Source: Eucommia ulmoides
Taxonomy: Eukaryota > Streptophyta > Magnoliopsida > Garryales > Eucommiaceae
NCBI GenBank assembly: GCA_016647705.1
Contig: CM028334.1
Coordinates: 2,480,001-2,544,000 of the forward strand
Direction: 5' to 3'
DNA length: 64,000 nucleotides
Positions 23,301 through 36,112 of this stretch are shown here, piece after piece. The notes beneath the pieces were generated by a model that ran no database searches, was not told the origin of the DNA, and saw only the letters and a list, made by a program, of their open reading frames with translations. How positions within the stretch are numbered: the stretch's first letter is position 1; every line of letters starts with the position of its first letter. The position numbers and the translations under genes are program-made.

Positions 23301-24247
23301 CGGTGGATCCCTCTATTACAATCAATCTGGTCCGTTGGTTCCTGTTCTATGTCGTCCGTTTAATTCTGACAAGACAGATCGGAAATGTGCTGCTGGTGAA
23401 GTTGAATTAAGCGATGCAACAACGGTTAGTCGTTAATTTTTTTTCTTGAAAAAAAAAAAAAAACCGGTTCTGTTTCTGTTCTTGTTGTTCTATATATCAT
23501 GGAACAAAATATAAAAACTCACTTTTACTGTTCTTGTTTTTATGTTTTTGGGAACAGAAACGGAAATATGAATCAAATTTGTTTCCACTGGACAATCTAT
23601 GCGTCAAAAGTTGAAATCAACAAAAATTCACGTTTGATGCATGCTTAGAAAACCTTAAAATCGATTAATTGAAAATTTAGATCGTGTTTTGGAATAGAAA
23701 CAGAAATATGGAAGCAAAATATATATATATATATATATATATTCTGTTCCCAGATTTCTAGAACAAATTTTGGAGAACAGAACAAAAAAATCGAATCTAA
23801 ACTTTTGAAAACCGACCCTGTTAACAATTTAACAAATCGATCAAAACCCATATTTTTATTTTTGATTTTAAGGTTTGGAGAAACTACATATGCCAAGTAT
23901 CAGAAATCGACATATGCATAACTGAGGGGCGGTTAACGCCGGTTATGTATGATCAAATGACCGCTGCAGTGAATGCTAGTTACGGTTTGTATCAGTACCA
24001 ACCTTTCCTCAATAGGCTACTGAATTGCTCGTTTGTCCGAGAAACATTTATGGAGATTGAGGTTAAACATTGTCCTGATTTGGAGCTTTACAGCCGTTGG
24101 ATCTACATCGGTTTGACCATGGTCTCAGCTGCTGTAATGATTTCCCTTGTGTTCTGGGTGGTTTACGCCAGAGAAAAACGACACAGAAAGTATACTAGGC
24201 TTGTCGATGCTCGATCGACACAACAAGACTCAAAAAATGAATTTTAA
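20370..24247 (+). CDS. Five-pass plasma-membrane-type protein resembling tweety family (plant-specific, At2g12400-like)
   Basis: Nine exons: 20370-20460, 20605-20792, 21822-22003, 22081-22365, 22467-22525, 22775-22811, 22919-22990, 23097-23424, 23873-24247. All junctions are GT-AG and in phase, giving 538 residues. A signal peptide (residues 1-24, ending SLSHG) is followed by an ectodomain, membrane segments at about 99-123 (then CCCRRR), 139-163, 250-268 and 282-304, a ~185-residue loop with several Cys (GDTCIAMGEW, DVLPC, VLCRPF) and a last segment at 490-512 before a basic tail. This layout is that of a conserved plant protein family with no proven function; the five-segment plan recalls animal tweety anion channels, which is analogy only. 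The small exons (37 and 59 bp) cut through the third and fourth segments. Intron 2 holds an M430 MITE and intron 8 an ACAGAAAC-rich block. The exon 3 donor (AAT/GTCTCT) is weak, and failure there would add a Ser/Leu/Pro-rich stretch in another frame. Confidence 0.92.
21178..21605. mobile_element. M430 MITE, best-preserved copy, in intron 2 of the membrane-protein gene
   Basis: Ends GGTAGCATTTGGTTAGTGTTT and AAATAGTAACCGAACGGACTAC are inverted relative to each other (GTAG..T..GGTTA.T.TTT). Inside are AATTTATGAGAACGGAAAC, the GGTGGTGGTCGGCGG block and CTCAAAATTTTGGGAACAG. About 428 bp, non-coding. Related copies: 7140, 19545, 24925, 49935, 51297, 59790 and 62625. Superfamily not settled; no clean target duplication. 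Confidence 0.7.
22585..22660. repeat. CAACTAGTTGATAT palindromic repeats in intron 5
   Basis: CAACTAGTTGATATTAAC, CAACTAGTTGATATCAA and CAACCAGTTGATATTAAC follow one another within ~75 bp. Each has the CAACTAGTTG palindrome. Not near a splice site; no role evident. Confidence 0.7.
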
Positions 24248-24249
24248 TA

Positions 24250-24924
24250 TATATATACACATATATACACACACATACATATATACACACACATATATAC
24301 ATATATTAAGGTTTTTGTTTCATGAATGTGAATGAGTTTTCCCTTGTTTCCTCTCTTGTTTGATCTTTGTTTTTTGGTTTCAACGTATGAAGTTTACTCT
24401 CTGAGATTGAGGCTTCAATACGATAAAAGAGTGGTTTTGACACTTTGCTCCTCTGAAGTTTGACCATTATTTCGTTTTGGTCCCCATAGTTGCTATTTGA
24501 ACACGTAATACCTTGTAGTTTTGTAATCTTCCAACTTCTGTACAAATTAATAACTCCATTAATAAAAACTCTCAAATTCTAGTTGTCAGACTCCAGTCAC
24601 CGGAATTTTTTAAGCACATTCAACTAATTTTAATATACTTTTTAATTATATTTTTTAGCTACACCTAACTAAATTTTTTGTTGCCGTTGAAAAATTATAA
24701 CTAAAAAATGTAACTAAAAGTATAATAAAATGTAACTAAAAATGGACTTAATGTAATAATAATTACATAGAACTAAAAAATACACTTTAAAAAAATAATT
24801 TACATGTAACTAAAAAAAATCGGCGATTAGCGGTTGGACTTCGCCAACCAGAGGAGCAGTCCGACGGCAGGGGACGGTAGGCGTCAACATGTAGTGATGG
24901 AGGATGGCGTTGATGGAAACAAAT
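24250..24924. other. 3' flank of the membrane-protein gene
   Basis: A (TA)n/(CA)n tract at 24248-24306 follows the stop codon, then the likely 3'UTR. Beyond ~24430, phrases such as TTTGGTCCCCATAGTT and repeated AACTAAAAAATGTAACTAAAA look like worn repeat DNA. Confidence 0.45.
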
Positions 24925-25375
24925 GCTACCTTAGGTCTTGATTGTTTGTTGTTTCTGTTCCCATATCTCTGATTTCAGAGATCTTGACACAGAAAGCAAA
25001 CATTGGACCAAATATGCATGTTCATGTTCTTTCTCCATGATTTTTAGAAACAAAAAAAAAAATCAGAAACAGAGAAGAATTGTTCTTAGTTCTATTTATA
25101 TTTCAAATTTTTTTAGAATAATTTGGAAGTATTTTTTAAATTCTTCAAGAATTTGAGAAACAAAAAAATATTAATTTTTATTCACTCTCACAAAAATTAT
25201 TTTTCACTACAACCCGGTCAACCAACCACCTATCGATTTGAAAGAAAACAACTAATATTACAACCAAAAGTGTTTCTTGTTTTTGTTTTCATAAATTAAA
25301 AGAAATAATTTCAGGACAATGAAGTTATTTCTATTATCGAAAATTAAAAAAAAAAAAGTAAAAACACCCGCCAAA
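24925..25375. mobile_element. M430 MITE family copy
   Basis: GCTACCTTAGGTCTTGATTG, TTTCTGTTCCCATATCTCTG, the CACTCTCACAAAAATTATTTTTCACTACAACC segment and TTTTGTTTTCATAAATTAAAAG follow the family order, reversed relative to 21178. It lies just past the 3' end of the transporter gene at 25585. Confidence 0.55.
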
Positions 25376-25584
25376 GGCATAAAAATCTCCTATTTGAATG
25401 CCAAAAACGTATGGTTATCATTCGATCAATAAATCAAAACCTAATAAAAAACAACAAGGTTTCATTTTTTCCATCAATCCATAAATATACAATAAATCTT
25501 TCACTTTTTCTAATGATCTTCAATTCAGACAAAAAAAAAAATCCTTAAAAATCACAGAAGAAAAAAAAAATCTACTCCTCAATG

Positions 25585-27036
25585 CTAAGATTCGGTTTTT
25601 ATACTAAAAACGTTTCCAATCACGCCAACAATGCTAACTATAACCGCCAAAACCAACATCAACCAACACAAAACCGTCTCCCCCCGACTCAAATGCTGAT
25701 TCATTTTCAACGCGATCAATGCCGGAAACGTAAACCCTACGGTTACCGCAGTTGTCGCACCGGTAAATTTGAAAGCCGTCCAAATATTAGGTATCATTGT
25801 CGATCCGAAGTACACGAGTGCGAGGAGGACAAAAGTCAACGCGAGACACCGTTTTTTGCTGTCTGAAAGAGGCGGCATACCGTCAAAAAACAACGAATCT
25901 ACGGTTTGTCGTAACGAGAAGTGGATAACGGGGAAGACCAGGACCAAATGAAGAACATATCCGACCCGTACAATGTAGTTCAAGGCTGTACTAAATCGAA
26001 TGCCTAGATCCTTGTCGAAATTTGTGAGAACGTCGGATTCAGTGTCGGCTCCGAAGAGCAAATAGCAGGCCACGGAGGTCGAAGCGTATACGAACACACA
26101 GATAACCGTTGTGATTCGTCCAACCCGATTCATCTTTTGAGGGGATCGATCTCTGAGCTCATTGTAGATGGGTTGGACATTGAAATGGCAAACGTAGGCG
26201 TTCGACATGATCGGGATCACAACGAGGAGATCGAGAATCGCCTTTTTAGAGCCGAAATCGGGGGTTATTCTTGGCGTTTCAATCTCCCCTTCAACGAGTT
26301 TGATGAACGCAATGATGAATGCCACAAAGACAAAGACGACAGCTAGGGCTACGGATGCTGCCGAGGTTCCACTCAATGAATCGATTTTGTCTAGTGCGCA
26401 TAGAGGTGCAAGAAAAATGACCAAAATGGCTAGAATCAATAGCTTTCGGTGATCCCAAAAGCCATTCCCTAACCATTGATCGAAAACCCCGACGTGCCGG
26501 ATGGATCCGGACATTACATCGCCCATGATGATCAGATAAACAACTAGAACACCGGCATTTCCGACGATTATACAGATTTCAGATAAGATTCTTGGGGTTT
26601 TGCCTAGTGTGGATTCAACAATTTCCCCGTATGAGGTTGCTTTGCATTGTACGGAGAAACGTACGAGCAATTCGACGCTAATTTCTGATAAAATTCCTAT
26701 CAAAACAATCAAAACAAGTCCGAGAAACAAACCTAGAACCTTCATTGTGGCGGGCAAGGCCATGATTCCGGCGCCTATGATCGAGGTCGTGAGGTTGAAA
26801 ACGGCACCGGATACACCGGAGCCGGATTTATCGGCAGAAACAATCAGCGGCAGATCGTCGAGATCGAGGTCGTCATCGTCGTCTCCGTTTTGCATACTGA
26901 TGTACTCATGGTTCTCGCGATCGCGCGAGGGAAATTTGGCAGATCCAGGGTCTTTGGATCTGGAATCGCCGTTTTGTGCTTGTAATTCCACGAACGAGGC
27001 CTTGGGAAGGGCTGAGTAATTGCTATTCATCGCCAT
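25585..27036 (-). CDS. AVT6: Vacuolar amino-acid transporter, AVT6 type (AAAP/SLC38-like)
   Basis: One uninterrupted frame of 483 residues starting ATGGCGATGAATAGC. The N-terminus is polar and acidic (DDDDDLDLDDLP, about residues 52-63). The amino-acid/auxin permease signature follows at the first membrane helix (VFNLTTSIIGAGIMALP), and about eleven hydrophobic segments in all can be counted to the end, including IPIMSNAYVCHFNVQPIYNEL in the middle. Length and motif order are those of plant AVT6 proteins, which export neutral and acidic amino acids from the vacuole; the exact subgroup (A-E) is not determined. The minus strand upstream shows a possible 5'UTR donor (GATTCC/GTAAG at 27161/27160) with candidate acceptors near 27103 and 27080. 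No frame damage. The gene converges with the membrane-protein gene to its left. Confidence 0.93.
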   Translation of the reverse strand: MAMNSNYSALPKASFVELQAQNGDSRSKDPGSAKFPSRDRENHEYISMQNGDDDDDLDLDDLPLIVSADKSGSGVSGAVFNLTTSIIGAGIMALPATMKVLGLFLGLVLIVLIGILSEISVELLVRFSVQCKATSYGEIVESTLGKTPRILSEICIIVGNAGVLVVYLIIMGDVMSGSIRHVGVFDQWLGNGFWDHRKLLILAILVIFLAPLCALDKIDSLSGTSAASVALAVVFVFVAFIIAFIKLVEGEIETPRITPDFGSKKAILDLLVVIPIMSNAYVCHFNVQPIYNELRDRSPQKMNRVGRITTVICVFVYASTSVACYLLFGADTESDVLTNFDKDLGIRFSTALNYIVRVGYVLHLVLVFPVIHFSLRQTVDSLFFDGMPPLSDSKKRCLALTFVLLALVYFGSTMIPNIWTAFKFTGATTAVTVGFTFPALIALKMNQHLSRGETVLCWLMLVLAVIVSIVGVIGNVFSIKTES

Positions 27037-27330
27037 TGTTGTCTCTCTGTGCGCGTGCGCGCATATCTATGTGAATTTTCTCAGGAAAACGAGTGCGAAT
27101 ATCTGATACAAGATCTGCATTAGTCAACAAAAAATCAATGGAAGATAGAAGAAAACTTACGGAATCGACGATTGGGCGCTTTGATTTCGATCGAGAAATT
27201 GAATATTTTTCGAGATTTCGAAATGGATTTTTGAGAGAAACTGAAAAACCTAGATCTCAGGGTCGATGCTTCTCCTCCTCTCTCTGAAATTTCAATTGGC
27301 CAATGAGAGAGGAGAGAGAAACATAAGCCT
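27037..27330 (-). promoter_or_regulatory. Leader/promoter region of the AVT6-type gene
   Basis: Directly upstream is GAGAGACAACAATGG with a GCGCGCACGCGC tract. The segment 27161-27300 reads as a pyrimidine-rich leader on the minus strand and may be a separate non-coding exon. No clear TATA box was assigned. Confidence 0.4.
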
Positions 27331-27594
27331 GGATGCGGCAAAGGATATCGCTATTGGCTCATTTGTTTTGTCGTGTGGGGTGCTTTAAAAAATAGTGGGC
27401 GCCTGTTTAGGTAGAGATTTGTCAAATTTATAATTTAATTTTTTAAATTTTATATTTATTTTAATCCTACAAAATCAAAACATTATTGATATTTTGTGAA
27501 AAATTAATTATTTTCAGCTTGTGGTCTTCTGAGGATATTTTTATTAGTTTCTCACTCCACTAAACATAAAATTTTGCGGGTATTTTACGAGCTT

Positions 27595-28075
27595 AGCAAT
27601 AATTTTAATTATTTGTTGTTGTTTATTTGTGGTGGTGGGAATGGGGTTGGGGGTGGCAGTGACAATGAATGTTTATTGGGTGGGGATGACAGCAACGATG
27701 ATAATAAATGTTTGTTGTGGTTGCAATGGTGGTGATAGTCGGTGGTAGTGATTTTCATGCAACTAAGTTTGTGTTTGGCAGTGGTGACAGTTATAATGAA
27801 ATTTTGTTGTGGTTATACTGTAATAATAAATATCTGTTGGGATTTCGACGGTCATAGTGAATTTTTGTTATGGTAATAAACAGTGTTTGTACTGCTAGTA
27901 AAAAATTGTGGTGGTGGTGATGAATATTTATAACGGTGATGAATGGTTGCTATGTCAACGGTAGTCTAAGGTGAGCGGCGATGATTTTTGATGTAATGGC
28001 GGATTTGTGGTGATGCCGTGACGGTGATAATAAATAGTTTGATGTGACGATGATATTATGCTGAAAATATATATT
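27595..28075. repeat. GTGGTGGTG / GATGATAATAAATGTTTGTTG low-complexity region
   Basis: Degenerate repetition of GGTGGTGATGAA, GATAATAAATGTTTGTTGTGG and TGGGGATGACAG-like units over ~480 bp. No long frame. It separates the divergent AVT6 and RH35-type genes. Confidence 0.55.
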
Positions 28076-28139
28076 TCAAAAAAAGAAAAAATTGAGGACG
28101 GAAGAGAGTCAAAAAAACACAAAAATTGACCCTTCTCCC

Positions 28140-28655
28140 ACAAAACCTATCGCCGGCGAACAACGTCTCCACCAGCTCCCTCGTGGCGGACTATCGTCTT
28201 CCTTTCGTTATCTCTATCTCCCGCCGCAGGGAACACAGCCTCCGCCTATAGCACCAACATAGTCACCGTCTCCAAGTTCGTCAGCTATATAGAGAACCAA
28301 GTTGCCCTCTTCGCTGTAGCCGAATCCATTTTCGCCGAATCCACTAATTTCAAGCAATTTCGAATCTAGGGTTTTCAGTGTTCTCTATTTTCATCTCTCT
28401 TTATTTATTCCCTCTCCGGCCGCTGCACTAGATCTAGCCCTTCTCCACCGCCCATCGCTTCCCCTTCCCCATTTTAGCCCATATTCGCCTGAATTCGAGG
28501 TATTTGACACAAATTAAGCCTTGGCGATACGACCTGAATTCGACTGGGCCTCGATTCTGAAGTGAGTACCGCTTAGCAATACGAATTTCGGAGAAACCAT
28601 CGGTAAAAAGTAAGTACCTGAAAGTCGTGGCCAATCGTCATATCCACCGGCTGCT
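28140..28655 (+). promoter_or_regulatory. Promoter and 5' leader region of the RH35-type gene
   Basis: C/T-rich sequence with CTCTCTTTATTTATTCCCTCTCCGG near 28400 and no TATA box close by. The leader probably begins between 28380 and 28440. No upstream ATG precedes 28656 in the last ~60 bp except the ATC-type non-starts; the assignment is by position only. Confidence 0.35.
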
Positions 28656-31318
<2,663 letters not shown>

Positions 31319-31424
31319 TCTCGTACTCTTATTACTTTCCTTGCCTCTCAATCAAAATCCGGTATGTTGTTTTTTTTTATTTTTCAAGTTGATAACGAAT
31401 TCGATATTCGTCGTATTATGGGTT

Positions 31425-32410
31425 TCATTGAGAGAGAGAGAGAGAGAAGCCTCAGAGAAAAAAGTCATAAATGTAAAATGGGATTTTCATAATTTTGGAT
31501 TAGAGTATGTTTTTATTGGTGAAGCACTAGAGAATTACCAGACTAAGAACCCAACCGGCTTGCTTAAGAACCATTTAGATGGAGAGAGAGAGAGAGAGAG
31601 GAAAAGAAAAATTGATAAATTCAAGATGAGGTTTTCATACTTTTGGACTAGAGTATGTTTTTCTTGGTGAAGCACTAGAGAATTACCAGACTAAGAACCC
31701 TACCAGCTTGCTGAAGAACCATTTAGATGGGGAGTAGAGATGGAAATTCAACCCGAAACAAACGATTCGATTTTGAAACCGATTAAATGGTTTTGGTTAT
31801 GGTTTTGATTATAGAATTGAAAACCGATGTGGTTTTGGTTTTGATTTTGGATAGTAACTGCGAAACCAAACCGCGTAACCGATATTTTAGATATATTTTT
31901 TATTATATATTACCCTCATTTTTTTCTTTATTTACCTTTTGACCGCTAGTGTATATATATATATTAATACATTATAGGGTTACTTGGGTTAATTTGTTTA
32001 TATATAAAATACCTTAACGGTTTCACAATTTTGATTTTGGTTTTGGTTTTATATAAAGTTTAAAAACCTTAATGGTTTTGCGGTTTTGGTTTTACATAAA
32101 ATTAAACGGTTCGGTTTTAAAATCATTTTCTAAAAAACCTGCGGTTTTGTTTTTGTTTTTGGGTTTGATGCATGCCTAACGGTTTTGGTTTTGGTTTTGG
32201 TTTTGGTTTTGGTTTGGTTTTGGTTTTGGTTTCTAGTGAAACTGACACAAAACCGAACCGTTCTCATCCCTAATGGGGAGAGAGTAGCCTCACCGAAAAA
32301 ACTATAAATTCGAGATGGATTTTCAATACTTTTGGTGTATAGCATGTTATTTTTGCTGAATCATTAGTCGGTTAACCCTACTGACATACTCAAGAACCAT
32401 TTAGAGAGAG
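31425..32410 (+). repeat. ~150-bp tandem repeats downstream of the helicase, split by a hAT MITE
   Basis: Unit 1 (31430-31572), unit 2 (31573-31730) and a more diverged unit 3 (32273-32407) share a GAGAGA tract, GGATTTTCATA.TTTTGGA.TAGAGTATG, GGTGAAGCACTAGAGAATTA and AAGAACCATTTAGATGG. A further stub, ACCATTTAGAGAGAGAG, stands near 32905 in the leader of the next gene. The repeats fill the helicase 3' flank and may be transcribed in its 3'UTR. Confidence 0.8.
31735..32272. mobile_element. 538-bp hAT-type MITE with perfect 8-bp target duplication
   Basis: Starts TAGAGATGGAAATTC and ends GAACCGTTCTCATCCCTA, so the tips are inverted (TAGRGATG). ATGGGGAG flanks it on both sides (31727-31734 and 32273-32280). 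The interior is GGTTTTGGTTTTGG and AAACCG-rich and non-coding. TAG-G tips with an 8-bp duplication mark the hAT superfamily. Relatives lie at 17960-18530, 53368-53985 and 63564-63765. Confidence 0.9.
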
Positions 32411-32465
32411 ACACACAGAGAGAGAGTGCGTGTTCTATAATCCATGAATCATGACGAGTATTTGA

Positions 32466-32895
32466 TTATCTATTTGAGAATTCATACATGACTGCTGCTA
32501 ATTGTAGCTCTTCCGGATTAACTCTTAGATCTCTGAAAGTGATCAACGAATTCGATTGTTGGCACAGAACTTGCGATATGCCTGTCCCGGTTTCAGCCTC
32601 CTGAGAACACATTAGAACAGTTAAAAGCATGATTTAATACAAATAGGTACTTTTTGTTGTGATTTTGTACCTTTCCCGAATTACAGTGAATGGTTTGAAA
32701 TTGCTGATATATCTCATTCAGTAGCCTCTTCCTTTCTTCCATGCCTTGTATGAAGGCTGTCTTTAGAGCCTGAGTTTCTTCTTCAAGCAGTGTTAATCTC
32801 TCATTGAGAAGCCTCAGCATGGTTGATGAAATTTCTCCCCTCTGTTTCGAGGTTGACGCCCCTAAATCTGACGTCCATTCACCACCGTTCGCCAT
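32466..32895 (-). CDS. Small coiled-coil protein of unknown function
   Basis: Two exons on the minus strand, 32895-32671 and 32600-32466, joined in phase through a 70-bp GT-AG intron to 119 residues. The start reads MANGGEWTSDLGASTS. Residues 25-72 form a strong predicted coiled coil with heptad leucines (MLRLLNERLTLLEEETQALK, then EERKRLLNEIYQQFQ). The second exon gives EAETGTGISQVLCQQSN and ends ..LAAVMYEFSNR. I believe similar short proteins exist in other dicots, but I cannot name a characterised one. It is transcribed towards the helicase, with the tandem repeats between them. The leader carries the ATTTAGAGAGAGAG stub and a G25/C25 run about 60 bp upstream of the start codon. Confidence 0.75.
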
Positions 32896-32936
32896 TTAAG
32901 ACCATTTAGAGAGAGAGCAAGAGTCTGTGTGTTTGA

Positions 32937-32980
32937 GAGAGAGAGAGAGAGAGAAGGGGGGGGGGGGGGGGGGGGGGGGG
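32937..32980. repeat. (GA)n followed by a run of 25 G
   Basis: GAGAGAGAGAGAGAGAA then 25 consecutive G (32956-32980). On the plus strand it can form a G-quadruplex; it lies 61 bp upstream of the coiled-coil gene's start codon, in its leader or promoter. Run length is likely to be unreliable in the assembly. Confidence 0.85.
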
Positions 32981-33600
32981 AGGGGGATGGAGAGTTGCTT
33001 ACAATGCAGAGCTACTCATGAGGAGGCAAACTTGCTCAGAGATCTTCATCTCCCTTTGCTTCTGTTGTAAGTAAGAGAGAGAGAGAGGGAATGGGAGTCA
33101 TTAGTGTGGCATTGCTAGGCGATTGCGGCTGTAAGACAGGGCATCAGAGGCCAGGGAAGCCAATCTCTGGTAAGGGAGAGGAGGCGAAGGAGGCGAATTT
33201 CGGCTGTATTGAAGCAGAGCGGTGGCAGTGTTTGGAAATGATAAATCTCAGTGACCAACTTACTGTTTCTGCCTGTTTGTTTGTTTGTGATCCCAGATTT
33301 CTGGTTTTTTTTCAATTCTCATTTAATTTGGGGAACAAAAATTGAAGTTTAGGATCAATTCCGTTATGTTCCGAAAAGTTTGTTCTCAGAATTTGATATT
33401 GCCATAGCGTAATATGAACGTATGGTTTTGGTTTCTATATTTTAATTTCTGTTCTTTTCTTTTTTTTTCTCCTTTCTCGGGAATAGAAACAGAAATTTGA
33501 GAACAAAAACACTAGACAAACTGAAGATACTGTCCTGTGACTGAGGGATACGAATTTCAATATTCCATCTCTTGAGCCCTGAAGAAAACCCCCCTCCCCT
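32981..33600. other. Upstream region of the coiled-coil gene, no gene of its own
   Basis: Contains a second GA tract (33073-33089) and a G+C-richer part (33090-33240) that probably includes the leader of the minus-strand gene. The 84-residue plus-strand ORF has no recognisable domain. From 33290 to 33530 the DNA is of the GAACAAAAAC/AGAAACAGAAAT type found in M430 elements. Confidence 0.45.
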
Positions 33601-33630
33601 TTGGACTCCATCTCTCTTTTGACTCTATAT

Positions 33631-33840
33631 ATGTGGGCACCTGATATCTATGAGGGTTCACCCACCCCAATTACAACATTCCTTTCTATTGCGCCTAAAA
33701 TCTCTATTTTTGTTAATATTTTACGTATTTTTATTTATGGTTCTTATGGAGCAACATTGCAACAAATTCTCTTTTTCTGCAGCATGGTTTCTATAATCTT
33801 AGGAGCACTGGCCGCCATGGCCCAAACGAAAGTCAATGTA
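33631..33840 (+). pseudogene. Nuclear insertion of mitochondrial nad2 (NUMT), partial
   Basis: The frame from ATG 33631 gives MWAPDIYEGSPTP, then LSIAPKISIF, IYGSYGATLQQI and GALAAMAQTKVN before diverging. This is an inner part of NADH dehydrogenase subunit 2 of plant mitochondrial complex I (about 70 of 488 residues, starting near residue 237), not the chloroplast NdhB, which reads differently after SPTP. It has no start or transit-peptide context and cannot make a working subunit. By my residue count the similarity starts close to the third intron site of nad2 (nt 709), so the insert may begin at or near the exon 4 edge. The right border is followed at once by AT-rich nuclear DNA. Confidence 0.88.
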
Positions 33841-33849
33841 AAAAATTGA

Positions 33850-36060
33850 ATTTCCAAATTCCTTTAAAATAAATGTTACTTCATTTATTAAAATAGTACA
33901 CATAAAATGATATTATTAAAATATGTATAAAAATGGTTTAATTAAAATGAAATTAAAATAGTATAATTAAAATTACAATAAACATAAAAATAATATAATT
34001 AAAATTATATAATAGTAATAATTAAAAATATATTGTTAAAATAAGTATTAATATTATATTATTAAATTATTAAAATAAAAATTTTATTATTAAGTATATT
34101 TTTACATTTATATTATTAAAATTTAATGTATTTTAAAATTCAGCATACAAATACTTGTTTATTCAAATAAAAAAATTATAAAATTGTACAATTAAATTTT
34201 TCATCATCCAAACAAAATATTTGTAAATAATAGAATTTTAAAATTCAGAATTTTGAAATCTCATCGTTTATAAATTTCAGGAATTTATTAAATTCCTTAG
34301 CAACCTAACATTTTTCGTTTCACAAAATTGAAACAAATGTGAAATTTGAGAGATGAAATGTATAATTTGGTAAACCTCAGCGTCCATATAAACAACCATC
34401 TCATATTTTAGGGACTAAAATGTAATTTTTCCTAAAAAAATAAAAATTGTATTTTTACATTTAAGGGGTGAGAAAAAGTCCAACTTGTCAAAGAAAAATT
34501 TACAGTAATTGAAAACTACTTTCTACTCATGAATCTTGATTTTTCTTTGATGATAATGACTGATCATCAGCAGAACAATCCCCATGGCTTCGACAAGATA
34601 TGCCAGTTGGCAAGATAATTTTGTTTAACGATTAAAATTAGAACAATTTTTATTTTGCCTTTACAGAAAATACTTTCTCTAAACCATTTTCTTTGACTAT
34701 GAGTCAAGTCTACCCAAATACTACAGCTATATTCAGTTGACAAGAATTTAGCCGACAGGATATTATGCAAACTCTCTATCTGTGTATGTAGAAGGATCAA
34801 TAGGGTATGGATAAGTCAAAAAACCCTAGTCCAATAATACGTATTTTGATTGATAATATAATTCATTTTAACACCAATTCAAATCTCATTTCAATCGTCA
34901 CACTGTTCTAATAAGATGTTTGGTTGAATTATATTAAATCGAATCATATAGGACACGTCTCTCTTTGCTGAGAGAGATGGATCATATCTTACATATTCGT
35001 ATGTTGCATGTATGTCTCATTCTATCCAATAAATATTTTTGAAGTCTCGTGGTCAAAGAACAACATTTAGTATTAACTCACACATGCAACATGTAATAGC
35101 TCAAGTCAGAAGATCAAAAATACAATTACACCTCAAATATCCTACTTTAACATTTAATAAAGTTACCATGTATGATATCAAGGATACTCACGTTGGGTTC
35201 CTTACTATATTAGTAAGTACCCTTGTGATTATTCTAGTATCTCATATTAATAGTTTGAGATTCACCACTCTCAAAAAGAAATAACAGAACGAGCTAGTTT
35301 AGATCGTTGAAAATCAATTTTCAACAGTTTAATACCGACTAGGAACAATTTTGATTATAAAGTTAACAATTGTCTTTGGTCTCTATCTTTTAATCATGTT
35401 ACAACGGTAAAACACTTCAACTTAATATCCAATGTCTACAGCGATATTCATATAATTAAAGAATAATATAAAAAATACTTTTATTAATACTCGACATTGA
35501 AATGTTTTATAAATACAAGTCATGAATGTAAGATTACAAGATTGACTATAGTGTTTACATTCAACATGATTGCCTTAAAAATATTTTTGAAGGAAAAAAA
35601 AAATCCAACCTAACTATAGATTTGTCAAGAAAAAATTATAGGTGATGAGGGATATTTTGGGAAGTCTCAATCACTGCCATGTGTAAGAAGTGGTTCACGA
35701 GAATGCATATGGATCCCCCGATTATCATTCCTTAGGATTCACGTGCCACGCATGTGAACCTAAAGTCACAATGAGACTTAAGAATTTTGCCCAGGATCCC
35801 AGGGACAAAATCAAGAACTACATCAACACCAACTACAACAATGATTTCCCGAGCATTAAGATCGATTACCCCTGATATAGATCGCCCTTGGGATGACTGA
35901 AGGTGAATGAGTCCATATCCCAAGCTCGGAAACGGTTACTAACCTGTTCGGAAGCCGTTACTGAATCCCGTTATATAAGAATAGGGAATTAGATATTATT
36001 ATAACGGTCCATCTCAATCTTGTGAATTCCATGGAAATTATAAAAGTGGAAAGAGAGAGG
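33850..36060. other. AT-rich intergenic DNA
   Basis: Mostly A/T with short ATTAAAAT-type repetition (33860-34140). 34200-34440 has phrases shared with 56400-56480 (AATTTGGTAAACCTCA), a dispersed repeat. A G+C-richer patch at 35650-35980 has a 61-codon frame with no recognised domain. Nothing else is supported. Confidence 0.5.
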
Positions 36061-36112
36061 AGATTTTGATGAGTTATTACATATTTTTTTATTTTTGTTT
36101 TTTTATATATCA

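Noticed and set aside
26137-27019. Plus-strand frames over the transporter gene
   Set aside because: Shadows of the 483-codon minus-strand transporter.
33601-33849. Chloroplast ndhB fragment
   Set aside because: After WAPD.YEGSPTP the residues (SIAPKISI, YGATLQQI, ALAAMAQ) follow mitochondrial nad2, not plastid NdhB.
35690-35875. 61-codon frame (CHACEPKVTMRLKNFAQDPRD)
   Set aside because: Above-background G+C and ordinary-looking residues, but no domain, no splice partner and no family recognised; not supported as a gene.
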